Source: Gemmatimonadota bacterium
GTDB lineage: Bacteria > Gemmatimonadota > Gemmatimonadetes > Gemmatimonadales > Gemmatimonadaceae
Length of the DNA: 57,659 nucleotides
Direction: 5' to 3'
Assembly (NCBI GenBank): GCA_014192065.1
Contig: BJHH01000008.1
Coordinates: 1 to 57,659 of the forward strand
The position numbers and the translations under genes are program-made. This document shows positions 47,538-56,547 of this stretch, one piece after another. How positions within the stretch are numbered: position 1 is the first letter of the stretch; each line of letters begins with the position of its first letter. Below the pieces are notes generated by a model that had not been told where the DNA came from, searched no databases, and saw only the letters and a program-made list of their open reading frames with translations.

Positions 47538-47543
47538 TATATT
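47538..47543 (+). promoter_or_regulatory. Possible -10 box of the S9 peptidase gene
   Basis: TATATT lies 35 nt before the GTG start. No convincing -35 element is seen at 16-18 nt upstream. Support is weak. Confidence 0.35.
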
Positions 47544-47578
47544 CGCGCACTGACGTCCCCTCCACCGAGGCCATTCCC

Positions 47579-49714
47579 GTGATCCGATCGACCCGCACTG
47601 CCTGCCCGAAGCCGTGGCAGCGGCCCGCAGCACCTGCACTCGCCGCCCTGGTGGCGCTGGTGGCGCTGGTGGCAGCCGCATCCTTCGCACCTCTCGATGC
47701 CCAGACCACCAAGCGGCCGATGGGTATCGATGACATCATGACCATCAAGAGCGTGGGAGGGCCCAATATTTCACCGAACGGCACGCAGATCGTCTTTACC
47801 GTCGGGGGATGGGAACACCCCAACGCGAAGAGCGACTCCGCGAAAGGCGATACGCACGAGAATCGGTCGCACGTCTGGATTGTGCCATCGGACGGGACAT
47901 CGCCTGCCCGCCAGCTGACGTTCAGCGAGCGCGGCGAGTCGGCGCCCGCCTTCTCTCCCGATGGACAGTCGATTGCCTTTGTATCAGCCCGCGGCATGGT
48001 AGGCGCAGGTGGCGCAGCGCCGCGTCCGCAGATCTGGCTGCTTCGGCTCGCGGGCGGCGAGGCCGAGAAAATCACCGACGTGAAGGAGGGTGCGTCAACA
48101 TTCAACTGGTCGCCTGACGGCAAGTCCATCGCGTTCGCCAGCAGCGACTCGCTGTCGCGGGACGAGGAAGCGAAACGCGCGCGTCGCGACGACCCGCAGC
48201 AGTTCGAAGGCGACCAACGCTTCTCGCACATTTGGATCGCGGACGTTGCGACAAAGCAATCGCGTGAACTCGCGCATTCCACCGAGTGGACGATGAACGG
48301 AGGCGCGAACTGGTCACCCGACGGATCCCGGCTCGCCATCTCGACGCGACCGACCTCGCTCATTCGCGACGAACGCCGCAGCGCGTATATCGTCGACGCG
48401 GCCACGGGCGCGCTTACGCAAATAACCGCCGCTGGCGCAGTTCAGGCTGCACCGGTCTGGTCACCCGACGGCAAGACACTCGCCTTCACCACCCTCGCCC
48501 AGAGCCACGTGCCGCAGGCCGACGGCATGATGGAGCGCGAGCAGCGGTCGACACACCTGACCCTGTACGATGTCGCGACCGGCAAGCCACGCGACCTCTA
48601 CGATGCCGCGCAGTTTGACGAGGACGCGAACGGGCTCAGTTGGTCCGTCGGAGGCGATCAACTCTGGTTCACGGCGCAGGATCGTTCGTGGCAAAGCGTC
48701 TGGACGGTGCGCGTCGCGCAGGGACGATTCACGAAGACCATCTCGCGACAAATGGTCGGCGGGCTGTCGTACAGCAAGGATGGGTTGAGTGCGGCCATGA
48801 CGAAGCAGACGGCGGCCGCACCGAACGACATCTACTTTATGCGGCTCGACGCGAAGGGTGAGCACCGGAAGCTTACCCACCTCAATCCGCAGCTCGAGCA
48901 GATCGCCCTCGGTGAAACCGAAGTGATCACGTGGAAGAGCAACGACGGACAGGAAGTCGAAGGCATTTTGCTCAAGCCTGTGGGCTATCAGCCCGGGCAA
49001 AAGGTGCCCATGCTCGTCGAGCCGCACGGCGGTCCCACCGGTGCGCACAATGCGGGGTTCAAGGCGAGTAACGGCTCGCCCGGTCAGTACTGGGCCGGAC
49101 GCGGCTGGGCCACGTTTTACCCGAACCCGCGCGGCTCGACCGGTTACGGCGAAAAGTTCATGCGCGGCAACATCATGGATTGGGGCGGCGGCGACTATCG
49201 CGACATCATGACCGGCGTCGACGCGGTCATCGCCAAAGGCATCGCGGATCCGGACAAGCTCGCCGTCGCCGGCTGGAGCTACGGCGGCTACATGACCTCG
49301 TGGGTGGTCTCCCAGACGCAGCGCTTCAAGGCCGCGCGCATGGGCGCGGGCCTCTCAGACCTCGAGAGTATGTACGGGACCACGGACATCCCCGGGTACA
49401 TCGGCGCGTTCTTCAACGGACCGCCGTCCAAGGAAACGCTCGCGAAGTACCGCGAACGGTCGGCCATGACGTACATCGACCAGGTGAAAACCCCGACCCT
49501 GATTCTGCACGGAGCGCAGGACGCCCGCGTGCCGATCGGTCAGCCGATGGAGTTCTATCGCGGGATGAAGGACCGCGGCACGCCGACGGAGCTCTGGTTC
49601 TATCCCCGCGAAGGACATGGCTTCGGCGAGTACTACCACCAGATCGACAAAATGAAACGCGAGTTCGACTGGATCTCGAAGTACACGCTCGGGACGAAGT
49701 CGGTGCTGCAGTAG
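47579..49714 (+). CDS. Secreted S9-family (prolyl oligopeptidase/DPP-like) serine peptidase
   Basis: Cleaves short peptides after specific residues. A GTG start with GAGG 8 nt upstream opens an N-terminal signal sequence (AALVALVALVAAASFAPLDAQ), so it acts outside the cytoplasm. An N-terminal beta-propeller (WD-like PD40 repeats such as FSPDGQSIAFVS, WSPDGKSIAFAS, WSPDGSRLAI, WSPDGKTLAFTT) precedes an alpha/beta hydrolase with Ser567 in AGWSYGGYM, Asp648 in GAQDARVP and His680 in EGHGFGEY. The 711-aa length is normal. It is one of two plus-strand genes and separates rpsA from cmk, which usually adjoin. Confidence 0.92.
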   Translation: MIRSTRTACPKPWQRPAAPALAALVALVALVAAASFAPLDAQTTKRPMGIDDIMTIKSVGGPNISPNGTQIVFTVGGWEHPNAKSDSAKGDTHENRSHVWIVPSDGTSPARQLTFSERGESAPAFSPDGQSIAFVSARGMVGAGGAAPRPQIWLLRLAGGEAEKITDVKEGASTFNWSPDGKSIAFASSDSLSRDEEAKRARRDDPQQFEGDQRFSHIWIADVATKQSRELAHSTEWTMNGGANWSPDGSRLAISTRPTSLIRDERRSAYIVDAATGALTQITAAGAVQAAPVWSPDGKTLAFTTLAQSHVPQADGMMEREQRSTHLTLYDVATGKPRDLYDAAQFDEDANGLSWSVGGDQLWFTAQDRSWQSVWTVRVAQGRFTKTISRQMVGGLSYSKDGLSAAMTKQTAAAPNDIYFMRLDAKGEHRKLTHLNPQLEQIALGETEVITWKSNDGQEVEGILLKPVGYQPGQKVPMLVEPHGGPTGAHNAGFKASNGSPGQYWAGRGWATFYPNPRGSTGYGEKFMRGNIMDWGGGDYRDIMTGVDAVIAKGIADPDKLAVAGWSYGGYMTSWVVSQTQRFKAARMGAGLSDLESMYGTTDIPGYIGAFFNGPPSKETLAKYRERSAMTYIDQVKTPTLILHGAQDARVPIGQPMEFYRGMKDRGTPTELWFYPREGHGFGEYYHQIDKMKREFDWISKYTLGTKSVLQ

Positions 49715-49725
49715 CCTCGGCGAGC

Positions 49726-49756
49726 CGAGCGGGCCGAATCCTACTCGGCCCGCTCG
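49726..49756. terminator. Symmetric hairpin between S9 peptidase and cmk
   Basis: A 12-bp perfect stem (CGAGCGGGCCGA/TCGGCCCGCTCG, 7-nt loop) spans the 26-nt convergent gap and includes the last codons of cmk. No T tract is present on either strand, so it may be a weak bidirectional terminator or a transcript 3'-end stabiliser. Confidence 0.5.
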
Positions 49757-50430
49757 CCTCGCAGTCGCGTTTTAGCGAGCGCCACGATCTGCGCAACCTG
49801 TTCGGCCTGGGTCAGTCGCGTGGTGTCCACTACGACGGCGTCGGCGGCAGGTTGCGTCTGTGCGGAGTCCCCCCTGTCGCGTCGCTCGAGATCGGTCGCC
49901 TCGCGGGCGAGCTCTTCGTCGGATGGGCTCCGGCCGAGCATCTCGATGCTTCGGCGTCTGGCACGCTCCACCGTGTCGGCAATGAGCCAGACCTTGAGTA
50001 CCGCATCCGGGAACACCACCGTGCCCATGTCGCGACCGTCCACGACAATCGGTCCGACGAGTGCGCATTCACGCATCCGCGCGTTCGCCCACAAGCGCAC
50101 GCCGCGCATCCGCGCAATGAGACTCACGCTCGCCGTGACAGCGGGCCCACGAAGTTCCTCGTCAATGACTTCGCCGGCGAGCCGAACGCCGAAGACCCGC
50201 TCTTGCGCGACCACACTGACGCCCGACGCCGCGTCGAGCACCGACGCTTCGGTCCAGGTCCCGGGATCTCCACCCTTCCGGATGCGTGCAGCCGTGACCG
50301 CGCGATACAACGCGCCGGAGTCAGCCTGACGAAATCCTAGCGCGACCGCGACCATGCGCGCCGTGCTCGACTTCCCCGAGGCGGCGGGACCATCAATGGC
50401 GACGACGGGGAGGAAATCAGGCACAGGCAT
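49741..50430 (-). CDS. cmk: Cytidylate kinase
   Basis: Phosphorylates CMP/dCMP. The P-loop is VAIDGPAASGKSSTA, followed by LGFRQADSGALYRAVT, DGRDMGTVVFPDAVLKVWLIAD and RRSIEMLG. The ATG at 50430 gives 229 aa and overlaps the aroA stop by 14 nt; a GTG at 50424 is an alternative. The open frame to 50526 is inside aroA. aroA-cmk is a conserved pair; the usual next gene, rpsA, is separated by the S9 peptidase here. Confidence 0.95.
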   Translation of the reverse strand: MPVPDFLPVVAIDGPAASGKSSTARMVAVALGFRQADSGALYRAVTAARIRKGGDPGTWTEASVLDAASGVSVVAQERVFGVRLAGEVIDEELRGPAVTASVSLIARMRGVRLWANARMRECALVGPIVVDGRDMGTVVFPDAVLKVWLIADTVERARRRSIEMLGRSPSDEELAREATDLERRDRGDSAQTQPAADAVVVDTTRLTQAEQVAQIVALAKTRLRGERAE

Positions 50431-51676
50431 TCGCGAGGTCGGTCCAGAATGACGGATACGATACGTCGACGCACGCCGGATCGTCGACTTCGATCGCGCC
50501 GCCGGTCGCGGCGCTGAGCACCCCAAACGCCATCGCGATCCGATGGTCGCCTTCCGTGTGCACGCGCCCGCTCAACGGACGATCGGAGCCGCGGACGACG
50601 AATCCGTCGGGAAGTTCTTCGGCGTCCACGCCGATCGCGCGCAGATTGTTCACCACCAACGTGATCCGATCGCTCTCCTTCACGCGCAGCTCGGCCGCGC
50701 CGGTGACGCGCGTTTCACCAGCGGCGCGTGCCGCGACACAGGCGAGCACCGGCAACTCGTCGATGAGCGCCGCAACCTCGTGCGGCTCGATCGTCGTCCC
50801 ACATAGCGTGTGCGGCGCGGCGACGAGAGTCGCAATCGGTTCGCCGCCGGCATCGACCATGTCTTGCCAAAGAACGCGGGCGCCCATCCGGCCGAGGACA
50901 CGAAAAGCACCGGTACGCCCCGGATTGGCGCACACGCCCGGCAGTGCGATTTCGCCACCGGAGGCCAGCGCCGCCAGCGCCGCAAAGAACGCCGCCGACG
51001 AAGGATCGCCCGGGACATCCACGTCCAGTGCGTGCATCGTCGCGCTGGGGTTCAACGTGACGACGTTGCCTTCGCTGCGAATATCGACACCGCGGCCGCG
51101 CATCATCCGTTCGGTGTGATCGCGCGTCGGAGCCGGCTCATGCACTTCGACGGGAACACCAGCCACGAACCCGGCCAGCACGATCGCGCCCTTCACCTGT
51201 GCGCTCGCGGCCTCGCAACGCCAGGTCAGGCCCTGCAGGGCGCCACCGTGGATCGTCATCGGAAGCCCATCGCCGTGCGCGAACGCGAACCGCGCGCCCA
51301 TCGCGGTAAGCGGCGCAGCCACTCGCTGCATCGGGCGCTTACTCAGACTTCCATCGCCAACGATGGTGGATGCAAAGGGCCGCGCGGCGAGCACGCCGGA
51401 CATCAACCGCGTGGTCGTCCCGCTGTTGCCCGCGTCGAGCGGCCCGGCAGGCGCATGCAACGACAGCGGCCCGTCGCCCGTTACCACAATCGGGTCGCGA
51501 CCCACCTCTGGGATGCTCACGCCCAGCGCGCGTAGCACCGAAGCGGTGCGCTGCACATCGGCAGATGCGAGCAGGCCGGAGAGGCGTGACGATCCGTTCG
51601 CGAGGGCACTGAAGATCAGCGCGCGGTGCGAAATACTCTTGTCGCCGGGTACGCGAATGCGCCCGTGGACCTTCAT
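50417..51676 (-). CDS. aroA: 3-phosphoshikimate 1-carboxyvinyltransferase (EPSP synthase)
   Basis: Condenses PEP with shikimate 3-phosphate, the sixth shikimate step. Start at 51676 (MKVHGRIRVPGDKSISHRAL), 1 nt after the dapD stop; the ATG at 51709 is inside dapD. The 419-aa product has the PEP-binding GNSGTTTRLMSG, the LSKRPMQR motif and SSAAFFAALA. It belongs to a lysine-pathway operon, so aromatic and DAP synthesis share a transcript. Confidence 0.96.
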   Translation of the reverse strand: MKVHGRIRVPGDKSISHRALIFSALANGSSRLSGLLASADVQRTASVLRALGVSIPEVGRDPIVVTGDGPLSLHAPAGPLDAGNSGTTTRLMSGVLAARPFASTIVGDGSLSKRPMQRVAAPLTAMGARFAFAHGDGLPMTIHGGALQGLTWRCEAASAQVKGAIVLAGFVAGVPVEVHEPAPTRDHTERMMRGRGVDIRSEGNVVTLNPSATMHALDVDVPGDPSSAAFFAALAALASGGEIALPGVCANPGRTGAFRVLGRMGARVLWQDMVDAGGEPIATLVAAPHTLCGTTIEPHEVAALIDELPVLACVAARAAGETRVTGAAELRVKESDRITLVVNNLRAIGVDAEELPDGFVVRGSDRPLSGRVHTEGDHRIAMAFGVLSAATGGAIEVDDPACVDVSYPSFWTDLANACA

Positions 51677-51677
51677 G

Positions 51678-52517
51678 TCAGCGCAGCCAGGACTCGAGGG
51701 CCGTCGCAAGGTCCGTCCGTTCGTCGCGGTACTTCACGATCACCGGCGTTTGGAGCGACAGTCCCTGCTCCGCCCCCCATCCGCCCTTCACGCTCCGCGC
51801 GCCGGGCACGACGACGGCGTCGGCCGGTATCTCGAGTGGCCTATCGGCCGTGGCGCGGTAGACCGTTTCCTTCACGAGATCGAACACCGGCGTGCCTCGC
51901 GTGAGCACGACGCCGGCACCAAGCACAGCGCGCGCGCGAACCACCGTGCCCTCATACACGCCACAGTTGCCGCCAACCACCACATCGTCCTCAATCACGA
52001 CCGGCGACGCGCCGACAGGCTCGAGCACACCGCCGATCTGCGCGGCGGCGCTCAGGTGTACCCGCTCGCCGACCTGAGCGCACGATCCCACGAGCGCATG
52101 CGAATCCACCATGGTGCCCGCACCGATCCAGGCCCCGACGTTGACAAACATCGGCGGCATGCAGACCACGCCACGCGCGAGGTAGGCGCCCCGCCGAACC
52201 GTCGAGCCGCCCGGCACGATGCGCACGCCATCCTCAGGCGCAAAACGCCGCGGTGGCATGGTGTGTTTGTCGACGAATGAAAACGCACCAGACGACGCCG
52301 AGAGATCGGCGATCACGCCGAAACGAAATGCGAGGAGGATTCCCTGCTTCACCCACGGAACAGCGTGCCAGCGACCGGCTGCATCGCGCTCGGCGGCTCG
52401 AATGATCCCCGACTCGAGATGCGTCAGCAGTTCATCGATGAGCGTGAGGGCGTCTGATGGGGCCGGCGTACCCGGGGCGACCGCGGCGAGAGCGGCGATC
52501 CGTGTCGCGAGCGTCAT
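51678..52517 (-). CDS. dapD: Tetrahydrodipicolinate N-succinyltransferase
   Basis: Acylates tetrahydrodipicolinate with succinyl-CoA, committing this genome to the succinylase DAP route. The 279-aa product has a left-handed beta-helix of hexapeptide repeats (VRRGAYLARGVVCMPPMFVNVGAWIG, VVIEDDVVVGGNCGVYEG) and the VDSHALVGSCAQVGERVHLSAAAQIGGVLEP signature. The ATG overlaps the dapA stop (ATGA). The acetyl-type DapH is less likely given the N-terminal domain and length. Confidence 0.93.
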   Translation of the reverse strand: MTLATRIAALAAVAPGTPAPSDALTLIDELLTHLESGIIRAAERDAAGRWHAVPWVKQGILLAFRFGVIADLSASSGAFSFVDKHTMPPRRFAPEDGVRIVPGGSTVRRGAYLARGVVCMPPMFVNVGAWIGAGTMVDSHALVGSCAQVGERVHLSAAAQIGGVLEPVGASPVVIEDDVVVGGNCGVYEGTVVRARAVLGAGVVLTRGTPVFDLVKETVYRATADRPLEIPADAVVVPGARSVKGGWGAEQGLSLQTPVIVKYRDERTDLATALESWLR

Positions 52518-53410
52518 GCCGGCAGCGCTCCCGCGGCGACGAGCGCCGCCCGCAACACCGGTTCGTGTTTCGGATCCATCGGCACGAGCGGCAGGCGCAG
52601 AACGTTCTGGATGCGCCCCATCATCGCGAGCGATGCCTTGATCGGAATCGGGTTCGATTCGACGAACGCTGCGGCAAACAACGGTGTGAGCGCGAGGTGC
52701 AGCGCCCGCGCCTTCTCGTGGTCACCGGCGAGCGCGTGCCGGGTCAGGCCGGCCGTCGGCTTGGGCGCCGCATTCGAGACAACCGAGATAATGCCCTGCC
52801 CTCCGGCGGCCACGAGCCCGATCGTCAGCGGATCGTCTCCACAGATGACCGAGAAGTGCGCCGGACGATGGCGAATGATCTCCGACATCTGGGCCAAGTT
52901 GCCCGATGCTTCCTTCACCGCGACAATGTTTGGGTGTTCGGCGAGTGCGAGCGTCGTCTCCGCTTCGATGTTGCTGGCCGTACGCCCCGGAACGTTGTAG
53001 ACGATCACCGGCAGCGGCGACGCATCGGCTATCGCGCGGAAGTGCGCGAGGATTCCGCGTTGCGGCGGCTTGCTGTATGCCGGCGAGACGTGCAGGAGAT
53101 GCGTCGCGCCCGTCGCGGCCATGGCGTGCGACGTGGCAATCGCCACGACCGTGTCGTTGCCGCCGGCCCCGGCCATCACCGGTACGCGGCCGGCCGCCTG
53201 CTCCGCGCAGATCGTGGCCACTCGCACGCGCTCCGCGAGCGACATCGTGGCCGCTTCCCCAGTCGAACCGCAGGGCACAAGCCCGTGGATCCCTTCAGCG
53301 ATCTGCCAGTCCACAAGCGAGCGATACCCCGCCTCGTCGATCGCGCCGTCTGCGGTGAAGGGTGTCACGAGCGCAGTCCAGCATCCAGTGAGCAGTGCGG
53401 CCTTGGCCAT
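52514..53410 (-). CDS. dapA: 4-hydroxy-tetrahydrodipicolinate synthase
   Basis: Condenses pyruvate with aspartate semialdehyde. The 298-aa TIM barrel has GSTGEAATMSLAERV, the catalytic Tyr region VIVYNVPGRTASN, the Schiff-base Lys in VAVKEASGNLAQM, and CGDDPLT. The ATG shares a base with the dapB stop (TGATG). Confidence 0.96.
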   Translation of the reverse strand: MAKAALLTGCWTALVTPFTADGAIDEAGYRSLVDWQIAEGIHGLVPCGSTGEAATMSLAERVRVATICAEQAAGRVPVMAGAGGNDTVVAIATSHAMAATGATHLLHVSPAYSKPPQRGILAHFRAIADASPLPVIVYNVPGRTASNIEAETTLALAEHPNIVAVKEASGNLAQMSEIIRHRPAHFSVICGDDPLTIGLVAAGGQGIISVVSNAAPKPTAGLTRHALAGDHEKARALHLALTPLFAAAFVESNPIPIKASLAMMGRIQNVLRLPLVPMDPKHEPVLRAALVAAGALPA

Positions 53411-54108
53411 CAGCGAGTCTCCAGCAGGTCGTCCATCGTGAAAATCCCCTTTTTACCGACAACCCATCGAGCGGCGGTCAACGCGCCCGCGGCAAACAGC
53501 TGCCGATCGCGCGCTTCATGAGTGAGCCGGATCTGCTCGAACGGCCCATTCAGGACTAGCTCGTGCGTGCCGGGGACATCGGCGGTGCGAATGCTCGTGA
53601 TGGGCACCTCGCGGCCGAGCACCTGCTGCACCCGGTCAGCCAGCAGCCGTGCCGTGCCCGATGGCGCGTCCTTCTTGGCGACGTGGTGGGTCTCGACCAT
53701 GTGCACGTCAAACCGTTCGGCAATCGCGGCGAGTTCGGCGGCGGCGAACGCGACGATTCGCGAGAACAGATGCACGCCCACGGAAAAATTGGGCGATGCG
53801 AATAACGCGCCGCCCGCCTCACGCACGGCGGCCTCGACGCGCGAGCGCTGATCGGCCCAGCCTGTCGTGCCACACACCACCGGTACGCCCGCCCTCGCGC
53901 ACGCCACGATGTTTGCCGGCGCAGCAGTCGGCATCGTGAACTCGATAGCCACATCAGCACCAGCGAGTTGCGTCGGTGTCGGCCCGATGGAGGACACGTC
54001 GGCCTCTCCGAGAAATGCCACCACGTCGAACCCCGCAGCCACGGCAAGGTCGCGCACCGCCAGCCCCATCTTGCCATCGCCGATGATGGCGAGCTTGGCC
54101 TGCGTCAC
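53410..54108 (-). CDS. dapB: 4-hydroxy-tetrahydrodipicolinate reductase
   Basis: NAD(P)H reductase after DapA. The 232-aa product shows AIIGDGKMGLAVRDLA, CGTTGW, SPNFSVGVHLFSRI, and the signature VETHHVAKKDAPSGTARLLADRV. The start is GTG at 54108, overlapping the lysC stop (GTGA). It is somewhat shorter than the E. coli enzyme (273 aa), as in the short DapB group. Confidence 0.95.
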   Translation of the reverse strand: MTQAKLAIIGDGKMGLAVRDLAVAAGFDVVAFLGEADVSSIGPTPTQLAGADVAIEFTMPTAAPANIVACARAGVPVVCGTTGWADQRSRVEAAVREAGGALFASPNFSVGVHLFSRIVAFAAAELAAIAERFDVHMVETHHVAKKDAPSGTARLLADRVQQVLGREVPITSIRTADVPGTHELVLNGPFEQIRLTHEARDRQLFAAGALTAARWVVGKKGIFTMDDLLETR

Positions 54109-55460
54109 GCGGCCGCGCCGAAAAATGCATCGTGCAACCGCTGCATCACTGGCTGCACCGCATCGGCGTCCAGGACCATGGTCAGGTTGATACCGGTGGA
54201 GTCCAATGACAGCATGTGCAACCGCACACTGCCGATCGCGCCAACGGCCTTGGCCATCGCCTCGGTGTGCTCACCGAGTGCGGCGCCGACCACCGCGATG
54301 ATGCCGCGTCCGCGATCGACGCTCACATCGCCGAATGCTCGGAGGTCCGCGATGACGGCGTCCAGATACTGGTCGTCATCCACCGTGAGCGACACCGACA
54401 CTTCCGACGTCGTGACGACGTCGACCGATGTCCGGTGGCGGGCGAACACTTCAAAGATCTGCTTCAGCGCGCCCGGCGTGCCGAGCATCCGCGCAGAACG
54501 GACCTTCACGATGACCGTATTGCCTTTTCCGGCGATCGCCCGCACCGCATGGCGCGGCGCATCGGCCGTGATGCGCGTCCCCGTACCGTTCGGACGCATC
54601 GAGTTAAAGATGAAGACGGGAATACCGCGACTGACGGCTGGGGTAATCGTGTTCGGGTGCAGCACCTTGGCACCGAAACTGGAGAGTTCGGCCGCTTCGT
54701 CGAATCGGATGTGTTCGATGAGACGTGCGCCCTGCACCACACGCGGGTCGGCCGTGAGCATTCCGTCCACATCGGTCCAGATCTCGATCGCCTCGGCGTC
54801 GAGCGCGGCACCGAACAACGACGCACTGTAATCCGAGCCACCTCGGCCCAGTGTGGTCGTCACGCCCTCGTTCGTGCCCCCGATGTAGCCACCGAGTACT
54901 GGGACCTTCCCAGCGAGCACGAGCGGAAGAATGTGTTCGCGCGCAGCGGCGGCGATGCGTTCCGGCTGCGGTTCGGCGCGTCCGAACTGCGCATCCGTGA
55001 TCAGCACCTTGCGCGCATCCACGAACACCGCGTCGATACCGGCGCGCTGCAACGCCGCTGTCACCATCGGAGCAGACAGTTGCTCGCCAATCGACGCCAT
55101 CGCGTCGATCGACCGGGGCGTCACGTGGCCAAGCACGGAGAGCGCTTCGACCAGCTGCGCCAACTCGTCCAGGTGCACCGACTCGGTTGCTGCTAGGTCG
55201 TGTGCGTCCGGCCCTGTACCGACGAGCTCCGCGACGGCTGTCAGGTGGCGTTCACGAAGCTGCTCCACCGTCGAGATGGCCGCCACCAGGTTGCCGGCAG
55301 CGGCCTGTTCGGCCGCGGCGAGCAGTGCATTCGTGGTACCGCTCAGCGCAGAGACAATGACAACCGGACCGCGCGACAACCGGCCGCGGACGGTCTCTGC
55401 CGTCCGCCGTATTGCCGTCGCATCGCCAACGGACGTACCACCGAACTTCATGACGATCAT
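54105..55460 (-). CDS. lysC: Aspartate kinase (monofunctional)
   Basis: Phosphorylates aspartate, the entry to lysine, threonine and methionine. The 451-aa product has the kinase motifs VMKFGGTSVGDATAI, LGRGGSDYSASLFGAALDAEAIEIWTDVDGMLTADPR, and two C-terminal ACT domains (VDVVTTSEVSVSLTVDD and VAVVGAALGEHTEAM-like), which usually bind feedback inhibitors. There is no homoserine dehydrogenase domain. The ATG overlaps the asd stop by 4 nt. Confidence 0.95.
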   Translation of the reverse strand: MIVMKFGGTSVGDATAIRRTAETVRGRLSRGPVVIVSALSGTTNALLAAAEQAAAGNLVAAISTVEQLRERHLTAVAELVGTGPDAHDLAATESVHLDELAQLVEALSVLGHVTPRSIDAMASIGEQLSAPMVTAALQRAGIDAVFVDARKVLITDAQFGRAEPQPERIAAAAREHILPLVLAGKVPVLGGYIGGTNEGVTTTLGRGGSDYSASLFGAALDAEAIEIWTDVDGMLTADPRVVQGARLIEHIRFDEAAELSSFGAKVLHPNTITPAVSRGIPVFIFNSMRPNGTGTRITADAPRHAVRAIAGKGNTVIVKVRSARMLGTPGALKQIFEVFARHRTSVDVVTTSEVSVSLTVDDDQYLDAVIADLRAFGDVSVDRGRGIIAVVGAALGEHTEAMAKAVGAIGSVRLHMLSLDSTGINLTMVLDADAVQPVMQRLHDAFFGAAA

Positions 55461-56536
55461 GCGCCTGAACCACCAGCGCTCGGCAGGAAGCCACGGGCAA
55501 CAAGCACTTCGGCATTGAGCACCGATCCGCCGGCGGCGCCGCGAATCGTGTTGTGCCCCATAGCGACCATCTTGAGATGGAGGATTGAGTCCTCGCGGAT
55601 GCGACCGACCGAGACCGTCATCCCTCGGCCGAGCAGCGCGTCACGCCGCGGTTGCGGCCGGTTCGGCTCGTCGGCATAACGGAGCGGGAGATCCGGCGCG
55701 GACGGCAATCCACGCACCTCGCTGTTGCCGCGCCAGCCGCGGATCACGGCGATCGCTTCGGCCGCCGTGGGCCTGCGATCGAAGCCAATAGACATCACGA
55801 TCGTGTGGCCATTTTCGACTGGCACGCGATTCGCGTGTGCGCTCACCACAAAGGGCGCTGGTTCGATCGCGGTACCGATGAGGCGTCCGAGCATCTTCTG
55901 CATCTCCTGCTCGAGCTTCGGCTCTTCGTCGTTGATGAACGGAATCACGTTACCGAGAATGTCGAGCGACGGCACACCGGGATATCCGGCACCGGAGATC
56001 GCCTGCATCGTGGCGGCGAAGACTGTCCGGACGCCGAACACCTCATGCAGCGGAGCGAGCGCGATGGCAGCGGCTGTTGCCGCACAGTTCGCGTTGGTCA
56101 CGATCGCCCCCGACCAGCCCCGGACCGTTCGCTGATGCGTGATCAGATCGAGGTGTGACGCGTTGACCTCAGGGATCACGAGCGGAATGTCCGGGTCCAT
56201 CCGGAAGTTTTTCGCGTTACTGAGCACGAACCGTCCGGCCGTCGCAAAGGCCGGCTCGAGTTCCTGTGCGGCGGCGCTGTCGAGCGCACAGAACACGATC
56301 GGCGACTTCACCACCGCGGGATCGCACGGCAAGACCGCGAGCCGAGCGACGTCGGCAGGCATCACGCCTTCGAGCCAGCTCGTGGCCGCCTCGCTGTATG
56401 CCTTGCCGACCGATCGTTCCGACGCGGCCACTTCCGCGACACGGAACCACGGGTGTCCATCGAGGAGCCTGATAAAGGTCTGCCCGACGGCGCCGGTGGC
56501 GCCAAGGATCGCGACGGGGGTGCGTGTGTCGGTCAT
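55457..56536 (-). CDS. asd: Aspartate-semialdehyde dehydrogenase, archaeal/fungal-like type
   Basis: Reduces aspartyl phosphate with NADPH. The 359-aa product starts VAILGATGAVGQTFIRLLDGHPWF and has FVLSNAKNFRMDPDIPLVIPEVNASHLDLI, the nucleophile Cys151 in TNANCAATAAAIAL, QAISGAGYPG, and HANRVPVENGHT. These features resemble the group typical of archaea and yeast rather than the E. coli enzyme. It follows the M20 peptidase gene by 11 nt and overlaps lysC. Confidence 0.94.
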   Translation of the reverse strand: MTDTRTPVAILGATGAVGQTFIRLLDGHPWFRVAEVAASERSVGKAYSEAATSWLEGVMPADVARLAVLPCDPAVVKSPIVFCALDSAAAQELEPAFATAGRFVLSNAKNFRMDPDIPLVIPEVNASHLDLITHQRTVRGWSGAIVTNANCAATAAAIALAPLHEVFGVRTVFAATMQAISGAGYPGVPSLDILGNVIPFINDEEPKLEQEMQKMLGRLIGTAIEPAPFVVSAHANRVPVENGHTIVMSIGFDRRPTAAEAIAVIRGWRGNSEVRGLPSAPDLPLRYADEPNRPQPRRDALLGRGMTVSVGRIREDSILHLKMVAMGHNTIRGAAGGSVLNAEVLVARGFLPSAGGSGA

Positions 56537-56547
56537 GGTGTGGTGCG

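Noticed and set aside
47380-48405. 341-codon minus-strand frame upstream of rpsA
   Set aside because: It is antisense to the S9 peptidase start and contains the rpsA promoter region. No family match was recognised.
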